64,000 nucleotides of DNA from Mucilaginibacter_A sp041088075 (GTDB lineage Bacteria > Bacteroidota > Bacteroidia > Sphingobacteriales > Sphingobacteriaceae), in the NCBI RefSeq assembly GCF_041088075.1, contig NZ_JBGCVY010000026.1, forward strand, positions 1-64,000, written 5' to 3'. Below are positions 17,470 to 26,405 of the stretch, one piece after another; the first letter of the stretch is position 1; every line of letters begins with the position of its first letter. A program made the translations under genes and the position numbers. Under the pieces are notes generated by a model. That model was not told the DNA's origin and made no database searches. It saw only the letters and a program-made list of their open reading frames with translations.

Positions 17470-17477
17470 TACCTTTG
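17470..17477 (+). promoter_or_regulatory. Candidate -7 promoter box of the CDGSH gene
   Basis: TACCTTTG fits TAnnTTTG, 20 bases before the ATG at 17497. The -33 element is not clear. Confidence 0.4.
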
Positions 17478-17496
17478 CCATCAAAATATTAAAACT

Positions 17497-17721
17497 ATGG
17501 CAGCAACAAAACTAACCATCAACAACAACGGGTCGGTAAAAATAGAAGGCGATTTTGAGATCGTGGACATGCAGGGCAACAATTACGGTTTGCAGGGAAG
17601 AACAGTCGTTTCGGTTTGCCGTTGCGGTTTATCCACCAATAAACCCTTTTGCGATGGTTCCCACAAAGGCCATTTTGAACACAATGCGGTGGCTTTTGAT
17701 TTGCCGCCACGCAAAGTTTAA
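17497..17721 (+). CDS. CDGSH iron-sulfur domain protein
   Basis: Small protein of 74 residues with one CDGSH domain that binds a [2Fe-2S] cluster through three cysteines and one histidine. The ligand motif is CRCGLSTNKPFCDGSH (C-x-C-x2-S-x3-P-x-C-D-G-S-H), complete, starting near residue 41. MitoNEET-like proteins are redox or iron-sulfur transfer proteins; the bacterial role is not settled. The start at 17497 is preferred because a TAnnTTTG box lies just before it, inside any longer reading frame. A strong terminator follows. Confidence 0.9.
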   Translation: MAATKLTINNNGSVKIEGDFEIVDMQGNNYGLQGRTVVSVCRCGLSTNKPFCDGSHKGHFEHNAVAFDLPPRKV

Positions 17722-17746
17722 CTGGGTAAATTAAAACAACGAAATT

Positions 17747-17787
17747 TTAAAAGCGGGTTTGTATTTATATGAGCCCGCTTTTTTTTA
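17747..17787. terminator. Bidirectional rho-independent terminator
   Basis: AAAAGCGGG pairs with CCCGCTTTT, followed by further T. It separates the convergent CDGSH gene and the minus-strand gene ending at 17799. Confidence 0.8.
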
Positions 17788-17798
17788 TGCCTGTTAAA

Positions 17799-18209
17799 TC
17801 AAGCTTTGGTCAGCCGGGCGAGTGCGTGGTTCAGTTCTTCCCCGGCACTGATCATTTTGTAAATGTAAACGTGCGTTGTGGCGTTGGTTTCGTTTTTGTC
17901 CAAAGCGTTCTGCCATATCTTTTCATACAGGCTGATCGAATACAAAGCATCGGTAAGGCGGATGATACCATTTTCCAAAGCGGCAAAAAACAGTTTTCGT
18001 TCCAGTTCTAAATGGAGCACCAGGTTGGTGATGCTTGCCGGTGCTTCTACATCATGAATCGTCCAGATGCGGTTATGCCAGCCGTATTCTTTGTACAACC
18101 GGTTTTGATGCAGCATTTGCACATATTGCCCATAGCTAACCAAACAATTGGAAATAGAGCTTTGCAAATTGGTAAGTAAACAAGTACCTACAGGTTGGGC
18201 AGTGTTCAT
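17799..18209 (-). CDS. Hypothetical helical protein
   Basis: Protein of 136 residues, rich in Leu, Asn and Tyr, predicted mostly alpha-helical. It has no signal peptide, membrane helix or recognised motif. Segments such as YGWHNRIWTIHDVEAPASITNLVLHLELERKLF suggest a small helical bundle. It has its own unit between a terminator and a 190-base gap. I do not recognise the family. It is probably real, since the frame is closed by a terminator on one side and the composition is protein-like. Confidence 0.55.
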   Translation of the reverse strand: MNTAQPVGTCLLTNLQSSISNCLVSYGQYVQMLHQNRLYKEYGWHNRIWTIHDVEAPASITNLVLHLELERKLFFAALENGIIRLTDALYSISLYEKIWQNALDKNETNATTHVYIYKMISAGEELNHALARLTKA

Positions 18210-18402
18210 AAAGTGTTTTGGTTAGGCAAGGGTAGGTTTTTTGCCACACTTCTACTTGTTTTCCAGGCAGATAGTTGTGCTGTATTTACAATTTACTTAA
18301 ACCAAAGTTTATTAGCTGACAGCTTATTTTCGTACTGATATTTTGTTTGAAATTAAACCTAAAAACCGTAAATTTTTACATAAAAGCAAAATATCCGGAA
18401 AC

Positions 18403-19140
18403 CTAATTTACCGCCTGAAAACGCTTTAGGTCTAAAGTTGGCCAGTCAATCATTTTGGCATAGTCTGCCACGGATTGTTCTTTTAAAAACTCTTTCATCC
18501 CGTTGTCGGCATCGGCCAAAGTTTTCCAATAGATCATCATCAAACGCTCGCCATCCGGGGCAACGCCAACGCGGCGCGTGATGTAGCCGGTTTGCCTGCT
18601 GATGTAGTCGGCTTCCACCTGCTGGTCCCGTTTTTCAAATGTATCGCGCACAACCTGACGCTTTTCTTTAAAAGTGGCCAGTTCAATTACAAAAGGTTTT
18701 TGGTCTTTTAATGAAGTGCTGTGGTCTTCTTTCACCACAAAGCGTTTGCGGTTTAAAGTTGTCGTGTCAATCAGTTTTTGTACACCTGCCCATAAAGGGT
18801 TTTGTAAAAACTTTTGCTGGCCTGTATTTGCATGTGCTAAATTATCCCAGGATAAAACTACCAGCCAATTGCCTTTTTGGTCAACACCGCTTTCACTGCT
18901 GATGTAGCCGGGCTGCTTTTGAATATAGAGTTGCTGCACCAACGAGTCCAGGCGTACATATTCTGCCCGGCGGATATCTTTTCTGGTTTTACAGGTAATT
19001 ATTTCAATTATATAATTGGCGTAATTAACTGGCTGTCTTTTCTTTGTCTTTTTTATGCTGATGTTTCCGGGGCCATGGTTGCAGCTTCCCAGTAATACAA
19101 TTGCGGCTGATAATAATAAAAAAGTAGCGGTGTTTTTCAT
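18403..19140 (-). CDS. Lipoprotein with two ABM-like (dimeric alpha/beta-barrel) repeats
   Basis: Predicted lipoprotein of 245 residues: MKNTATFLLLSAAIVLLGSC ends in a lipobox with the lipidated cysteine at residue 20. The mature part contains two homologous units of about 90 residues, ITCKTRKDI...GYISSESGVDQKGNWLVVLSW...FLQNPLW and ELATFKEKRQ...GYITRRVGVAPDGERLMMIYW...FLKEQSV. Each has the ferredoxin-like beta-alpha-beta pattern of antibiotic-biosynthesis-monooxygenase-like proteins. It may be a membrane-anchored small-molecule binding or oxygenase-like protein; activity is unknown. The start at 19140 gives the lipoprotein signal. Confidence 0.6.
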   Translation of the reverse strand: MKNTATFLLLSAAIVLLGSCNHGPGNISIKKTKKRQPVNYANYIIEIITCKTRKDIRRAEYVRLDSLVQQLYIQKQPGYISSESGVDQKGNWLVVLSWDNLAHANTGQQKFLQNPLWAGVQKLIDTTTLNRKRFVVKEDHSTSLKDQKPFVIELATFKEKRQVVRDTFEKRDQQVEADYISRQTGYITRRVGVAPDGERLMMIYWKTLADADNGMKEFLKEQSVADYAKMIDWPTLDLKRFQAVN

Positions 19141-19373
19141 AATCAAAACTTTTAATGCGTTAAAGCTAATACTATTTTTACCTGCACTAAGTTTAAAAGC
19201 CTGTTGCAACGTTTAATTGAAAATGTGATGACAGTTTAAAAGGAAGCAAACCAACGATGACGAAAAAACGGCAACAAGCAGATTTTAAAGGAGAAGCAAA
19301 CTTTCAAAAGTATTTTTTGGATCTCAACCTAAACAAAGCCGCTTGTATAATGCTTATCCTTCAACAAAAACGA

Positions 19374-19385
19374 ATGCTTCTTTTA
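19374..19385 (+). repeat. Dispersed motif, single copy upstream of the mtfA-like gene
   Basis: ATGCTTCTTTTA then CCACC then TAAAAATCAG, ending only about 4 bases before the mtfA-like start region. It lies in a divergent gap, so it could affect initiation. Confidence 0.7.
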
Positions 19386-19405
19386 CCACCTAAAAATCAG
19401 AATTG

Positions 19406-20182
19406 ATGCTTTATTTAATCCTTGCTTTGCTCATCCTTTTGTTCCTGGTTTATTTGTTTTTTAACAAGCGGAAGTCGGAACCTATTATCCAACCCGAACA
19501 GACAGAAAATTACAAAAAACTTTTGCAGCAGCACGTGGCTTTTTACCGGCAGCTAAACCCGGAACAGCAGGAAAGCTTTGTTTTGAGGGCAGTAGCTTTT
19601 TTACAGGAAACCCATTTGGAAGGCGTTGGTTTTGAGCTGGAAGATTTAGACCGCGTGTTGGTGGCTTCGAGTGCTTTGATCCCGATTTTCAGGTTTAAAG
19701 ACTGGCGTTACCCGCACCTCACCAATGTTGTTTTGTACCCCGATGCCTTTAATAATGATTTTAAATTTGATGAAGGAAAAGGCGAAATGGCCGGCATGGT
19801 TGGCAGCGGTTTTATGAACGGGCAAATGCTGCTTTCGCGCGCTGCCCTGCGCAAAGGTTTTTCTGCTTCTGCGGGGGCTGAAAATGTAGGGATCCATGAG
19901 TTTGTGCATTTGCTGGACCAGGAAGACGGCGCAACCGACGGCGTGCCCGAACAGCTTTTGCCGCCCGAATACGCCGAACCTTGGATGAAACTGGTGCACC
20001 GCGAAATTAAAAAAATGGAGAACGGAAAATCAGATATTAACCCGTATGCCATGACCAACGAAGCCGAGTTTTTTGCCGTTACTTCCGAATATTTTTTTGG
20101 GAAGCCCGAAAAGCTGAAACAAAAACACCCGGAACTGTACGAAATGTTGAGCAAGGTTTTTTTGGAGGAAAAGGAAGGTTAA
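19406..20182 (+). CDS. mtfA: MtfA-like zinc metallopeptidase (M90), membrane-anchored
   Basis: Protein of 258 residues with an N-terminal membrane segment (MLYLILALLILLFLVYLFF) followed by a cytoplasmic MtfA domain. The zinc motif is H164-EFVH-LLD and a downstream NEAEFFAVTSEYFF provides the third ligand region, as in MtfA/peptidase M90. E. coli MtfA is a soluble peptidase that binds the repressor Mlc; this one differs by being membrane-anchored, as is common in Bacteroidota. The target is unknown here. The start at 19406 follows a TTG codon in frame. Co-directional with the pentapeptide gene. Confidence 0.82.
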   Translation: MLYLILALLILLFLVYLFFNKRKSEPIIQPEQTENYKKLLQQHVAFYRQLNPEQQESFVLRAVAFLQETHLEGVGFELEDLDRVLVASSALIPIFRFKDWRYPHLTNVVLYPDAFNNDFKFDEGKGEMAGMVGSGFMNGQMLLSRAALRKGFSASAGAENVGIHEFVHLLDQEDGATDGVPEQLLPPEYAEPWMKLVHREIKKMENGKSDINPYAMTNEAEFFAVTSEYFFGKPEKLKQKHPELYEMLSKVFLEEKEG

Positions 20183-20192
20183 AATTTTACCG

Positions 20193-20204
20193 ATGCTTCT
20201 TTTA
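20193..20204 (+). repeat. Dispersed motif, single copy
   Basis: ATGCTTCTTTTA followed by CCAACC and a run of T, ending about 32 bases before the pentapeptide-repeat gene. Confidence 0.65.
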
Positions 20205-20235
20205 CCAACCTTTTTTTTGAATAGGTTTGCAGCCG

Positions 20236-20805
20236 ATGAAAGGCCAAACACCAGAAAAAGAAATTTTCCAAAACACAGATTTTGCTTCGCAGAAACCCGA
20301 AAGGCGCGATTTTGAAGATTGCGAACTCGTCAATTGCTCCTTCGCTTCTTTTTCGCATTACAACTTTACCGATTGTGTTTTCAAAAACTGCAACCTCAGC
20401 AATATTAATGCAGACAGTTGCAAAATGAACAACCTTGTTTTCAGCGGCTGCAAATTGCTGGGCATTAATTTTTCGCGGACGCGTGATTTTGGTTTTGCCG
20501 TTTCCTTTGTGGATTGCAACCTGGAATATGCTTCTTTTGACCAGAAAAAAATGAATGCCAGCCGTTTTGAAAACTGCAAGCTGCACAGCGTAAATTTTAC
20601 CCGGGCCGACCTCAGCAAAACCAAATTAACCAATTGCGATTTGTACGAAGCCGTTTTCGATCAAACCAATTTAAGCACGGTTGATTTTACTTCGTGCAAA
20701 AACTTTATGATTGACCCGGAAATGAACAACCTGAAAAAAGCAAAGTTTGCCGCGCCGGATTTGGCCGGGCTTTTATACCGGTACGATTTGGTCATCATTC
20801 CTTAA
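20236..20805 (+). CDS. Pentapeptide-repeat protein
   Basis: Protein of 189 residues made almost wholly of A(D/N)LxF-type pentapeptides: F-x-N-C-x, NFTDCVFKNCNLSNINADSC, SFVDCNLEYASFDQ, NFTRADLSKTKLTNCDLYEAVF. It is expected to form a right-handed four-sided beta-helix. The length and a C-terminal hydrophobic cap (LAGLLYRYDLVII) resemble the Qnr/McbG group that mimics DNA and protects gyrase. Assignment to quinolone resistance is not justified from sequence alone. ATG 20236 is chosen over an in-frame TTG nine bases upstream. Confidence 0.8.
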   Translation: MKGQTPEKEIFQNTDFASQKPERRDFEDCELVNCSFASFSHYNFTDCVFKNCNLSNINADSCKMNNLVFSGCKLLGINFSRTRDFGFAVSFVDCNLEYASFDQKKMNASRFENCKLHSVNFTRADLSKTKLTNCDLYEAVFDQTNLSTVDFTSCKNFMIDPEMNNLKKAKFAAPDLAGLLYRYDLVIIP

Positions 20806-20869
20806 TTATTGCTAAAAAAATCAGTAAAAATAGGGAGAAACAAACCAAAACCAGTTACTTTGCAGTTCC

Positions 20870-21709
20870 ATGTCTTTATTCATTTCCTCCTTAAATTCGG
20901 GCAGCAACGGCAACTGTTATTACATCGGCAACGCGCAGGAAGCCGTGTTGGTAGATGCCGGGATTTCGTGTTTGGAAACCGAAAAACGGATGAAACGTTT
21001 GGGTTTGGGTTTTGATAAAGTAAAGGCCATTTTTATTTCCCACGAACATGCCGATCATATCCGAGGCGTAGAAGTGTTGTCGCGCAAATACAGCCTGCCG
21101 GTTTACATCACCCCAAAAACAAAACTGAACAGCCGTTTGGCTTTGGAAAAACACCTGACCAAACCTTTTTGCGCCACGAGACCAGTACAAATTGGCGGGC
21201 TGGAAATTTTAGCTTTCCCAAAACTGCATGATGCCATCGAGCCGCACAGTTTTGTGATTGGCTGCAACCATATCAAAGTTGGCATTTTTACCGATATTGG
21301 TTTCGCCTGCAAGCAACTCATCCATCATTTTAAACAATGCCATGCCGCTTTTTTGGAAGCCAATTACGATGACGAAATGCTGGTGAACGGCCGTTATCCT
21401 TACCATTTAAAACACCGCATCCGCGGCGGAAAAGGGCATTTATCCAATGCGCAGGCTTTGCAGGTTTTCAAGGAACACAAGCCGGATTTTATGGGTCATT
21501 TACTGTTGTCGCACCTCTCAAAAGACAACAATTGCCCAAAATTAGTGCAGCAACTGTTTGAATGTTGTGCCAATGGGACAGAAATTATTGTGGCTTCGCG
21601 CGATGCAGAAACGGCGGTTTATTTAATAGACGGATCGTTTGTAAAAAAACAAACCTCAAACAAACCAACCGCAAAAGAGCAATCGAAAATGCAATTGTCG
21701 TTATTTTGA
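20870..21709 (+). CDS. MBL-fold metallohydrolase, YycJ/WalJ-like
   Basis: Metallo-beta-lactamase fold hydrolase of 279 residues with the metal motif SHEHADH (about residues 57-63) and a C-terminal HLSKDNNCP region. The start MSLFISSLNSGSNGNCYYIG matches the YycJ/WalJ exonuclease-like family. In Firmicutes WalJ is linked to the WalRK regulon, with a proposed 5'-exonuclease activity; that link is not shown here. The last 30 residues are a polar tail ending in MQLSLF. The 3' end (GCAATTGTCGTTATTTTGAT) is repeated imperfectly 60 bases downstream at about 21750. Confidence 0.8.
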   Translation: MSLFISSLNSGSNGNCYYIGNAQEAVLVDAGISCLETEKRMKRLGLGFDKVKAIFISHEHADHIRGVEVLSRKYSLPVYITPKTKLNSRLALEKHLTKPFCATRPVQIGGLEILAFPKLHDAIEPHSFVIGCNHIKVGIFTDIGFACKQLIHHFKQCHAAFLEANYDDEMLVNGRYPYHLKHRIRGGKGHLSNAQALQVFKEHKPDFMGHLLLSHLSKDNNCPKLVQQLFECCANGTEIIVASRDAETAVYLIDGSFVKKQTSNKPTAKEQSKMQLSLF

Positions 21710-21810
21710 TCTGGGCAAATACTCCTTTTACCGGTTGTTTTTTGGCAAAAGCAATTGTCGTTTTTGATTTTTAAGGATCGCCAAAAGAACCAATATCAAA
21801 AAAAGTATGG

Positions 21811-21822
21811 TAAAAGAAGCAT
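21811..21822 (-). repeat. Dispersed motif, single copy
   Basis: TAAAAGAAGCAT upstream of the TPR gene, preceded by AAAAAAAGTATGG. Confidence 0.65.
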
Positions 21823-21859
21823 CAACAAAAAACTCAAATTAAATTTTGAAAAACGCAAT

Positions 21860-21879
21860 TTAACTAATAGCTTAGTTAA
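21860..21879. promoter_or_regulatory. Perfect palindrome upstream of the TPR gene; possible operator
   Basis: TTAACTAA and TTAGTTAA flank TAGC, ending 14 bases before the ATG of the TPR gene. Position and perfect symmetry suggest a repressor site, but no regulator can be named. Confidence 0.4.
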
Positions 21880-21893
21880 ATTAATCCTGCTTT

Positions 21894-23045
21894 ATGAAAA
21901 CCTTTACTTTTTTGTTGTTTACGGCTGCATTTTTGATTTTCAAAAATGAAATAAAAGCGCAAACAAACACGCCAAACGATGCTGTTTTGATTGATTTGTA
22001 TCAAAACCAGCGTTACGCAGAAGCGGTGGGTTACCTGAAAAAAAATTATCCCGAACCGGTTACCGATTTAAAAGTGCTTGGCCGTTTTGCCTATGCCAGT
22101 CAAATGGCCGGGAAATTGTTGGACGCCGAAAGCTATTATTTGCGTATTTATCAGCAGGATTCTGCCAGTATTCCTGTTTTGTTAAACCTGGCCAGTATCC
22201 AAATCAGGCGGGAAAACAACAGCAAGGCGTTGTTTTATTACGAAAAAGTGATTGCATTGGATAAAACTAATTTTTCGGTGTACAAGCAATTGGGGAGATT
22301 GTATTCGGACAAAGGTGAAACTGAAAAAGCCATTGCCAACTGGAAAACGGCAAATCAACTAAACCCGGAAGAAGCGGACGTAGCGGCAGATTAAAGTTTG
22401 ATGCTCATCAACCAAAAACGGCCTAAAGAAGCAGAACCTGTGTTGAAAAGCGCTTTGCAAGCCGATTCTACCAATTTGCTTTTGTTGCGGACTTTGGCCA
22501 AACTTACTTACGTTAATGATCGGTTTAAAGAAACCATTAACGCTTGTTTAAAAATAATCGGGCTTAACGATGTTTCTTTGGAAGTGCAGAACATGCTGGG
22601 CACTTCTTATTTTATGGTCAAAAATTACAATTGTGCCTTGGAAACTTTTTTGGCGATGCCTTCCGATGCACAAACGGAACGGATCAGCTATTTATCGGCC
22701 AGAAGTTTTAAGGCATTGAAGCGGTACAAACAAGCGGTAGAATATTACAACAAAACGCTGATGGAAGCCATTTCGCCCAACACGGATGTGTATTATGATG
22801 AGCTGGCCGATACCTACGACTTAAACAAACAATTTAAAAACGAAGCTTTGGCTTACCAAAAAGGCTTGTTTTTTAAAGAGAAAGCCATTACGTATTATAA
22901 TTTGGCCGGATTGTATGACAAAGGGCTGCACGATAAAGCCAATGCCGTAAAGTTTTACAAGAAATATCTCAAGGCAAAACCGCCTGTAAAAGAGCAGGTT
23001 TATGTAGATTTTACACGAAGCCGGATCGAAGAACTAAGCAGGTAA
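21894..23045 (+). pseudogene. Exported TPR protein interrupted by an in-frame TAA
   Basis: One continuous reading frame of 383 codons plus stop is split by TAA at 22392-22394. The upstream part (166 residues) has a signal peptide (MKTFTFLLFTAAFLIFKNEIKAQ) and TPR units. Without any frame change the downstream part continues with SLMLINQKRPKEAEPVLKSAL, again TPR. GAT-TAA-AGT-TTG would read D-L-S-L if TAA were TTA (Leu), so a single T-to-A change explains the break. It could be a real nonsense mutation, two separately translated halves (an ATG follows at 22401), or a sequence error. The family normally forms protein-protein scaffolds. Confidence 0.75.
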
Positions 23046-23059
23046 GCTGCCGCAACAGG

Positions 23060-23119
23060 ATGCTTCTTTTACCAGCATTTTTTTGGTGGAGGCCAAATTT
23101 ATGCCGGTAAAAGAAGCAT
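23060..23119. repeat. Inverted pair of dispersed motifs between convergent genes
   Basis: ATGCTTCTTTTA (23060) and TAAAAGAAGCAT (23108), with ACCAGCAT and ATGCCGGT next to them, form a 60-base hairpin between the TPR and GH1 genes. It may act as a bidirectional terminator. Confidence 0.75.
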
Positions 23120-23127
23120 TCAAATGT

Positions 23128-25317
23128 TTACACCGCTATTTTGTCTGCTAAAAATACCTGGTCGGTAACTTCCAAATAGTGTTTTAAGGCACTTTCAAAT
23201 TCGGGCAGTAAAATACCTTTTTCGCTTCGCAGCGCAGCATTTTGAGGTGCGGGTATTTTTTGCTGTAGTTTTGCTGTGGGCATGCCTTGCACCAAAATAT
23301 CGTCCAATCGGGCAAATTGCGCTGCTTTTCGGGCCAAGTTGGCATCCGTGGTTTGACCTTGGTTGGTTGCGTGGACAATGCCGCATTCGTCGTCCAGCAA
23401 AATGTTTAAAGTTTCGTGCACCAAATCCGGAACGTAGGTCAGCGAAATTAAGTTATCGTTTGCTGCTACAACTGTGCTTCCTTCCTTGATCCGGTTTAAA
23501 ATTCTCGAAATAAAGCTTTTATTTTCCCAGGGACTGAACAACTTTCCAACCCGGACAATCAGGGTTTCGGGAAAATGTTGCAGCAACATTTCTTCTGCCT
23601 TTGCTTTGCTTTGGCCAAAAATATTTAAAGGAGAAACGGTATCATTTTCTAAATAAGCTTCTTCTTTTTCTCCGTTAAAAACCAATGCAGAAGAAAAAGT
23701 AACCAGTTTAATTGTGTTCTTTTTGCAGGCCTCGGCCAAAAGCAAAATTGCGTCAGTATTTATTTTGAAGCAATTTTCCGGGTTTTGTTCTGCCTGCCCC
23801 ACATCCGCATATTCCTGCAAGTTAATGATCGCCCAAGGGTTCAATCTCTGGATTAATTGTCCCAGTTCAACTTGATCAATCATACCAATTTGATGATGAA
23901 CAACACAATTAATATTTCTGTCCGAGCAAATCTTTTCAAACCCAGTTTCTAAAGAAGCAAATCGGCCTAAAACCAAAATCGGGCGACAGTGGGATGAAGG
24001 TTTGACAGGGTTGATCCTAAAAACGTTGGCGTCAGGATAAGCAATCCTTTTTTCCTGTTTCCACCAGCCCGGCGTTTCCAAAACAGGTTGCCGGTACTTT
24101 TGATTCCGGGCCAGTTCCTGTATCAGTTTAACCATCGCCGTAGGCCGTGGTTTGCCGGAACGAAGGTTGAATACGCCCGGTTCGTACAAGCCCCAAGGTT
24201 TTGTAACCAGGCTGTTCCAGCCATAAGTGCCTAAAATAGCCCAGGCTGTTAAAGCGCGGATGTCCACGCCATCGGCTTGCAACTGGTTTGCCGTTTCCCA
24301 AACTTCATAAAACCAGCGCATTTGTTCTTCGCGGGTACAATGCAAATGGCATTCGGTAATGGCAAGCGGTAATTTATACCTTTCCCAAGCTTCTTTTAGT
24401 AACACAGAAAGGCCGGTTTCGTGCGGATATGGAACCCTGACAACTTCAACATCAGCATATTGATGACGTCCGTTTCCGCCATGAACGTGCTGCGGATACT
24501 TTTGCAGGTCCTCGTCCAAATAACGTTCGGAAGTGATGTAGTAATTAAAGCCGACCACTTCCGGTTTGCAAGGATTCTCTAAAAAGTAATCCAAATCCTC
24601 ATTTTTAAACCCCATCCCGATGAGGAACCTGTACATTGTTTTGTCCGAAGTAAGCGTTCCGGTGAGCAAATCGTAAGAAAGCCAGCGGCGTTCGTTTTCA
24701 AAATCAGCCTGGTACTTCAACAACGGCGTGCTGTAAACTTTTCCTAAATCTTCCGTCTGGATCAGTTTTGCATTCGGGTTTACTTCCCGGATGGCCGCCA
24801 TCGCCATGATGGTTGCTTTGCATTCGCTTAAAAGTACCCGGTAAAAAGAGTATGCGTCTTTTTCGTGTGGATACCAATGGCCGTACAAACCGCAAAAACG
24901 TGCGGTAGTTAAAGGTTCGTTTACCGGTGTATAATATTCGAGCCAGGGAAATTTTGTAGCCACAAGCCTTGCATAATCAGCAACGCCTTGCTCAAAACTG
25001 CCGTCAAAAAAACTGACAAATGTTGGCCCGCTGCCGTGGTGTACCAAACCGGCAATCGGTTCTACGTTCAGTTCTTTTAACCGGAGCAGATTTCGTTCAA
25101 CAAAACCCCAGTCTATTTCTGTGTTTTTTTCAGGCTGATGTTTCTCCCACAAAACCGGGTAGCGCAACATTTTGATGCCCAAAGAAGCGATTAAATCTAT
25201 ATCCGTTTCACGGTTGTAATGGCCGGAAAACTCCGACTGGTCAATGTAATTATCTCCAACGCGGTTGATGGTCCCTTCAATCCCGCCCCAAATTTCTATT
25301 GGTCTTTGTGTAAGCAT
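23128..25317 (-). CDS. Fusion of GH1-like glycosidase and RmlD-like sugar-nucleotide reductase domain
   Basis: Protein of 729 residues. Residues 1 to about 420 are a glycoside hydrolase family 1-like barrel, with YYTPVNEPLTTA giving the acid/base E134 and LAITECHLH giving the nucleophile E322. Residues about 435-715 resemble dTDP-4-dehydrorhamnose reductase (RmlD/extended SDR): KLVTFSSALVFNGE, IVRVGKLFSPW, ISLTYVPDL. The usual YxxxK is replaced by F-GQS-K (NIFGQSKAKAE) and the nucleotide-binding glycine motif is poor (LGRFASLETG), so the second domain may not be an active reductase. No signal peptide, so cytoplasmic. The fused domains suggest processing of a deoxysugar glycoside; that is speculation. 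Confidence 0.78.
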   Translation of the reverse strand: MLTQRPIEIWGGIEGTINRVGDNYIDQSEFSGHYNRETDIDLIASLGIKMLRYPVLWEKHQPEKNTEIDWGFVERNLLRLKELNVEPIAGLVHHGSGPTFVSFFDGSFEQGVADYARLVATKFPWLEYYTPVNEPLTTARFCGLYGHWYPHEKDAYSFYRVLLSECKATIMAMAAIREVNPNAKLIQTEDLGKVYSTPLLKYQADFENERRWLSYDLLTGTLTSDKTMYRFLIGMGFKNEDLDYFLENPCKPEVVGFNYYITSERYLDEDLQKYPQHVHGGNGRHQYADVEVVRVPYPHETGLSVLLKEAWERYKLPLAITECHLHCTREEQMRWFYEVWETANQLQADGVDIRALTAWAILGTYGWNSLVTKPWGLYEPGVFNLRSGKPRPTAMVKLIQELARNQKYRQPVLETPGWWKQEKRIAYPDANVFRINPVKPSSHCRPILVLGRFASLETGFEKICSDRNINCVVHHQIGMIDQVELGQLIQRLNPWAIINLQEYADVGQAEQNPENCFKINTDAILLLAEACKKNTIKLVTFSSALVFNGEKEEAYLENDTVSPLNIFGQSKAKAEEMLLQHFPETLIVRVGKLFSPWENKSFISRILNRIKEGSTVVAANDNLISLTYVPDLVHETLNILLDDECGIVHATNQGQTTDANLARKAAQFARLDDILVQGMPTAKLQQKIPAPQNAALRSEKGILLPEFESALKHYLEVTDQVFLADKIAV

Positions 25318-25510
25318 AACGCCCCTGTTTTTAAGTGTTTATCTGGTACATTATAATATTTAACTTATAAAATAACTTTTGGTTTTTTAAAAAGGCGGAT
25401 GTGGAAAACTGCCTGCCGGATGTTAAAGATTAACTTCACTAAAAAAGATGCCATAAAATAAGCATGACGGAAACGTTTAGCCAGCCTGTTCGGCACGGTT
25501 TTTTAAGGCA

Positions 25511-25522
25511 TAAAAGAAGTAT
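25511..25522 (-). repeat. Dispersed motif, GTAT variant, upstream of the hydrolase gene
   Basis: TAAAAGAAGTAT preceded by GGTTTTTTAAGGCA, in the divergent region 21 bases before the ATG at 25543. Confidence 0.7.
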
Positions 25523-25542
25523 CGAAAAAACGGTTTGTATCT

Positions 25543-26352
25543 ATGAAAAATTTAGTTTCCATATTAAGTTTGATGATTGGCTGGCAAATGGCATCGGCAC
25601 TAACCTTCAACAAAGAGGTGGCTTATGGCGATGATGCAAGGCAAAAGATGGACGTTTATCTGCCGAAACAAGAAAAAGGCAAAACGCCTGCCATCATTTT
25701 GATCCATGGCGGGAGCTGGGTTGCAGGCGATAAACTAAACATGGCGCATTGGCTGAGGCCGCTGCAAAAAGCCTTTCCTGATTATGCCATCTTCAACTTA
25801 AACTACCGTTTGGCCAACCGGCAAACTATGAGCAACCCCTGGCCGGCGCAAATTGACGACATTGACAAAGCGGTTGCTTTTATCAAAGACAAAGCAAAAG
25901 ATTACCACATTGATAAAAAGCAGTTGATTTTGCTGGGCGAAAGTGCAGGCGCGCAATTGGTTTTGGTAGAGGGGTTTATCCACGATCCAAAACACGAAGT
26001 AAAAGTAGTGGTTGATTTGTTTGGCCCCGCCGATATGGTTGATTTGTACCGGGCGCACCACGAACTGGCTGGGTTGATGAACGGCGTTCCCACAGCAATT
26101 CCAAGTGTTTATGCAGATGCCAGTGCAGTTTACCACGTAGACAAGAAAAGCCCGGCTACGATTATTTTTCATGGAACTGCTGATCCGATTGTGCCGATCC
26201 GGGAAAGCGACAGTTTGAATGTGAAGTTGAAGCAGGCCAATGTGCCATCAAGTTACGTTATTTATCCCGGAAAAGGCCATGGCTGGCGCGGCAGCGAGTT
26301 GCAGGATACTTATGCAAAGGCGATTGCTTTTATTAAGGAACAGATGAAGTAG
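25543..26352 (+). CDS. Exported alpha/beta-hydrolase (carboxylesterase, BD-FAE-like)
   Basis: Hydrolase of 269 residues with an N-terminal signal-like segment (MKNLVSILSLMIGWQMASA). The oxyanion motif is HGGSW, the nucleophile elbow is GESAG, and the acid and histidine of the triad lie in HGTADPIVP and GKGHGW. This pattern fits the bacterial feruloyl/carboxyl-esterase-like (BD-FAE) branch of the alpha/beta-hydrolase fold. Probable periplasmic esterase acting on small or polysaccharide-linked esters; the substrate is unknown. Divergent from the GH1 fusion and followed by the second large repeat element. Confidence 0.85.
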   Translation: MKNLVSILSLMIGWQMASALTFNKEVAYGDDARQKMDVYLPKQEKGKTPAIILIHGGSWVAGDKLNMAHWLRPLQKAFPDYAIFNLNYRLANRQTMSNPWPAQIDDIDKAVAFIKDKAKDYHIDKKQLILLGESAGAQLVLVEGFIHDPKHEVKVVVDLFGPADMVDLYRAHHELAGLMNGVPTAIPSVYADASAVYHVDKKSPATIIFHGTADPIVPIRESDSLNVKLKQANVPSSYVIYPGKGHGWRGSELQDTYAKAIAFIKEQMK

Positions 26353-26405
26353 GGTTACGTTTTGTTATCTCAACGGTATGCTGACAACCTTTCGTTGTTT
26401 GCTTT

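Noticed and set aside
20236..20805. Quinolone resistance gene (qnr)
   Set aside because: Pentapeptide repeats are shared by many families; no Qnr-specific loops could be verified.
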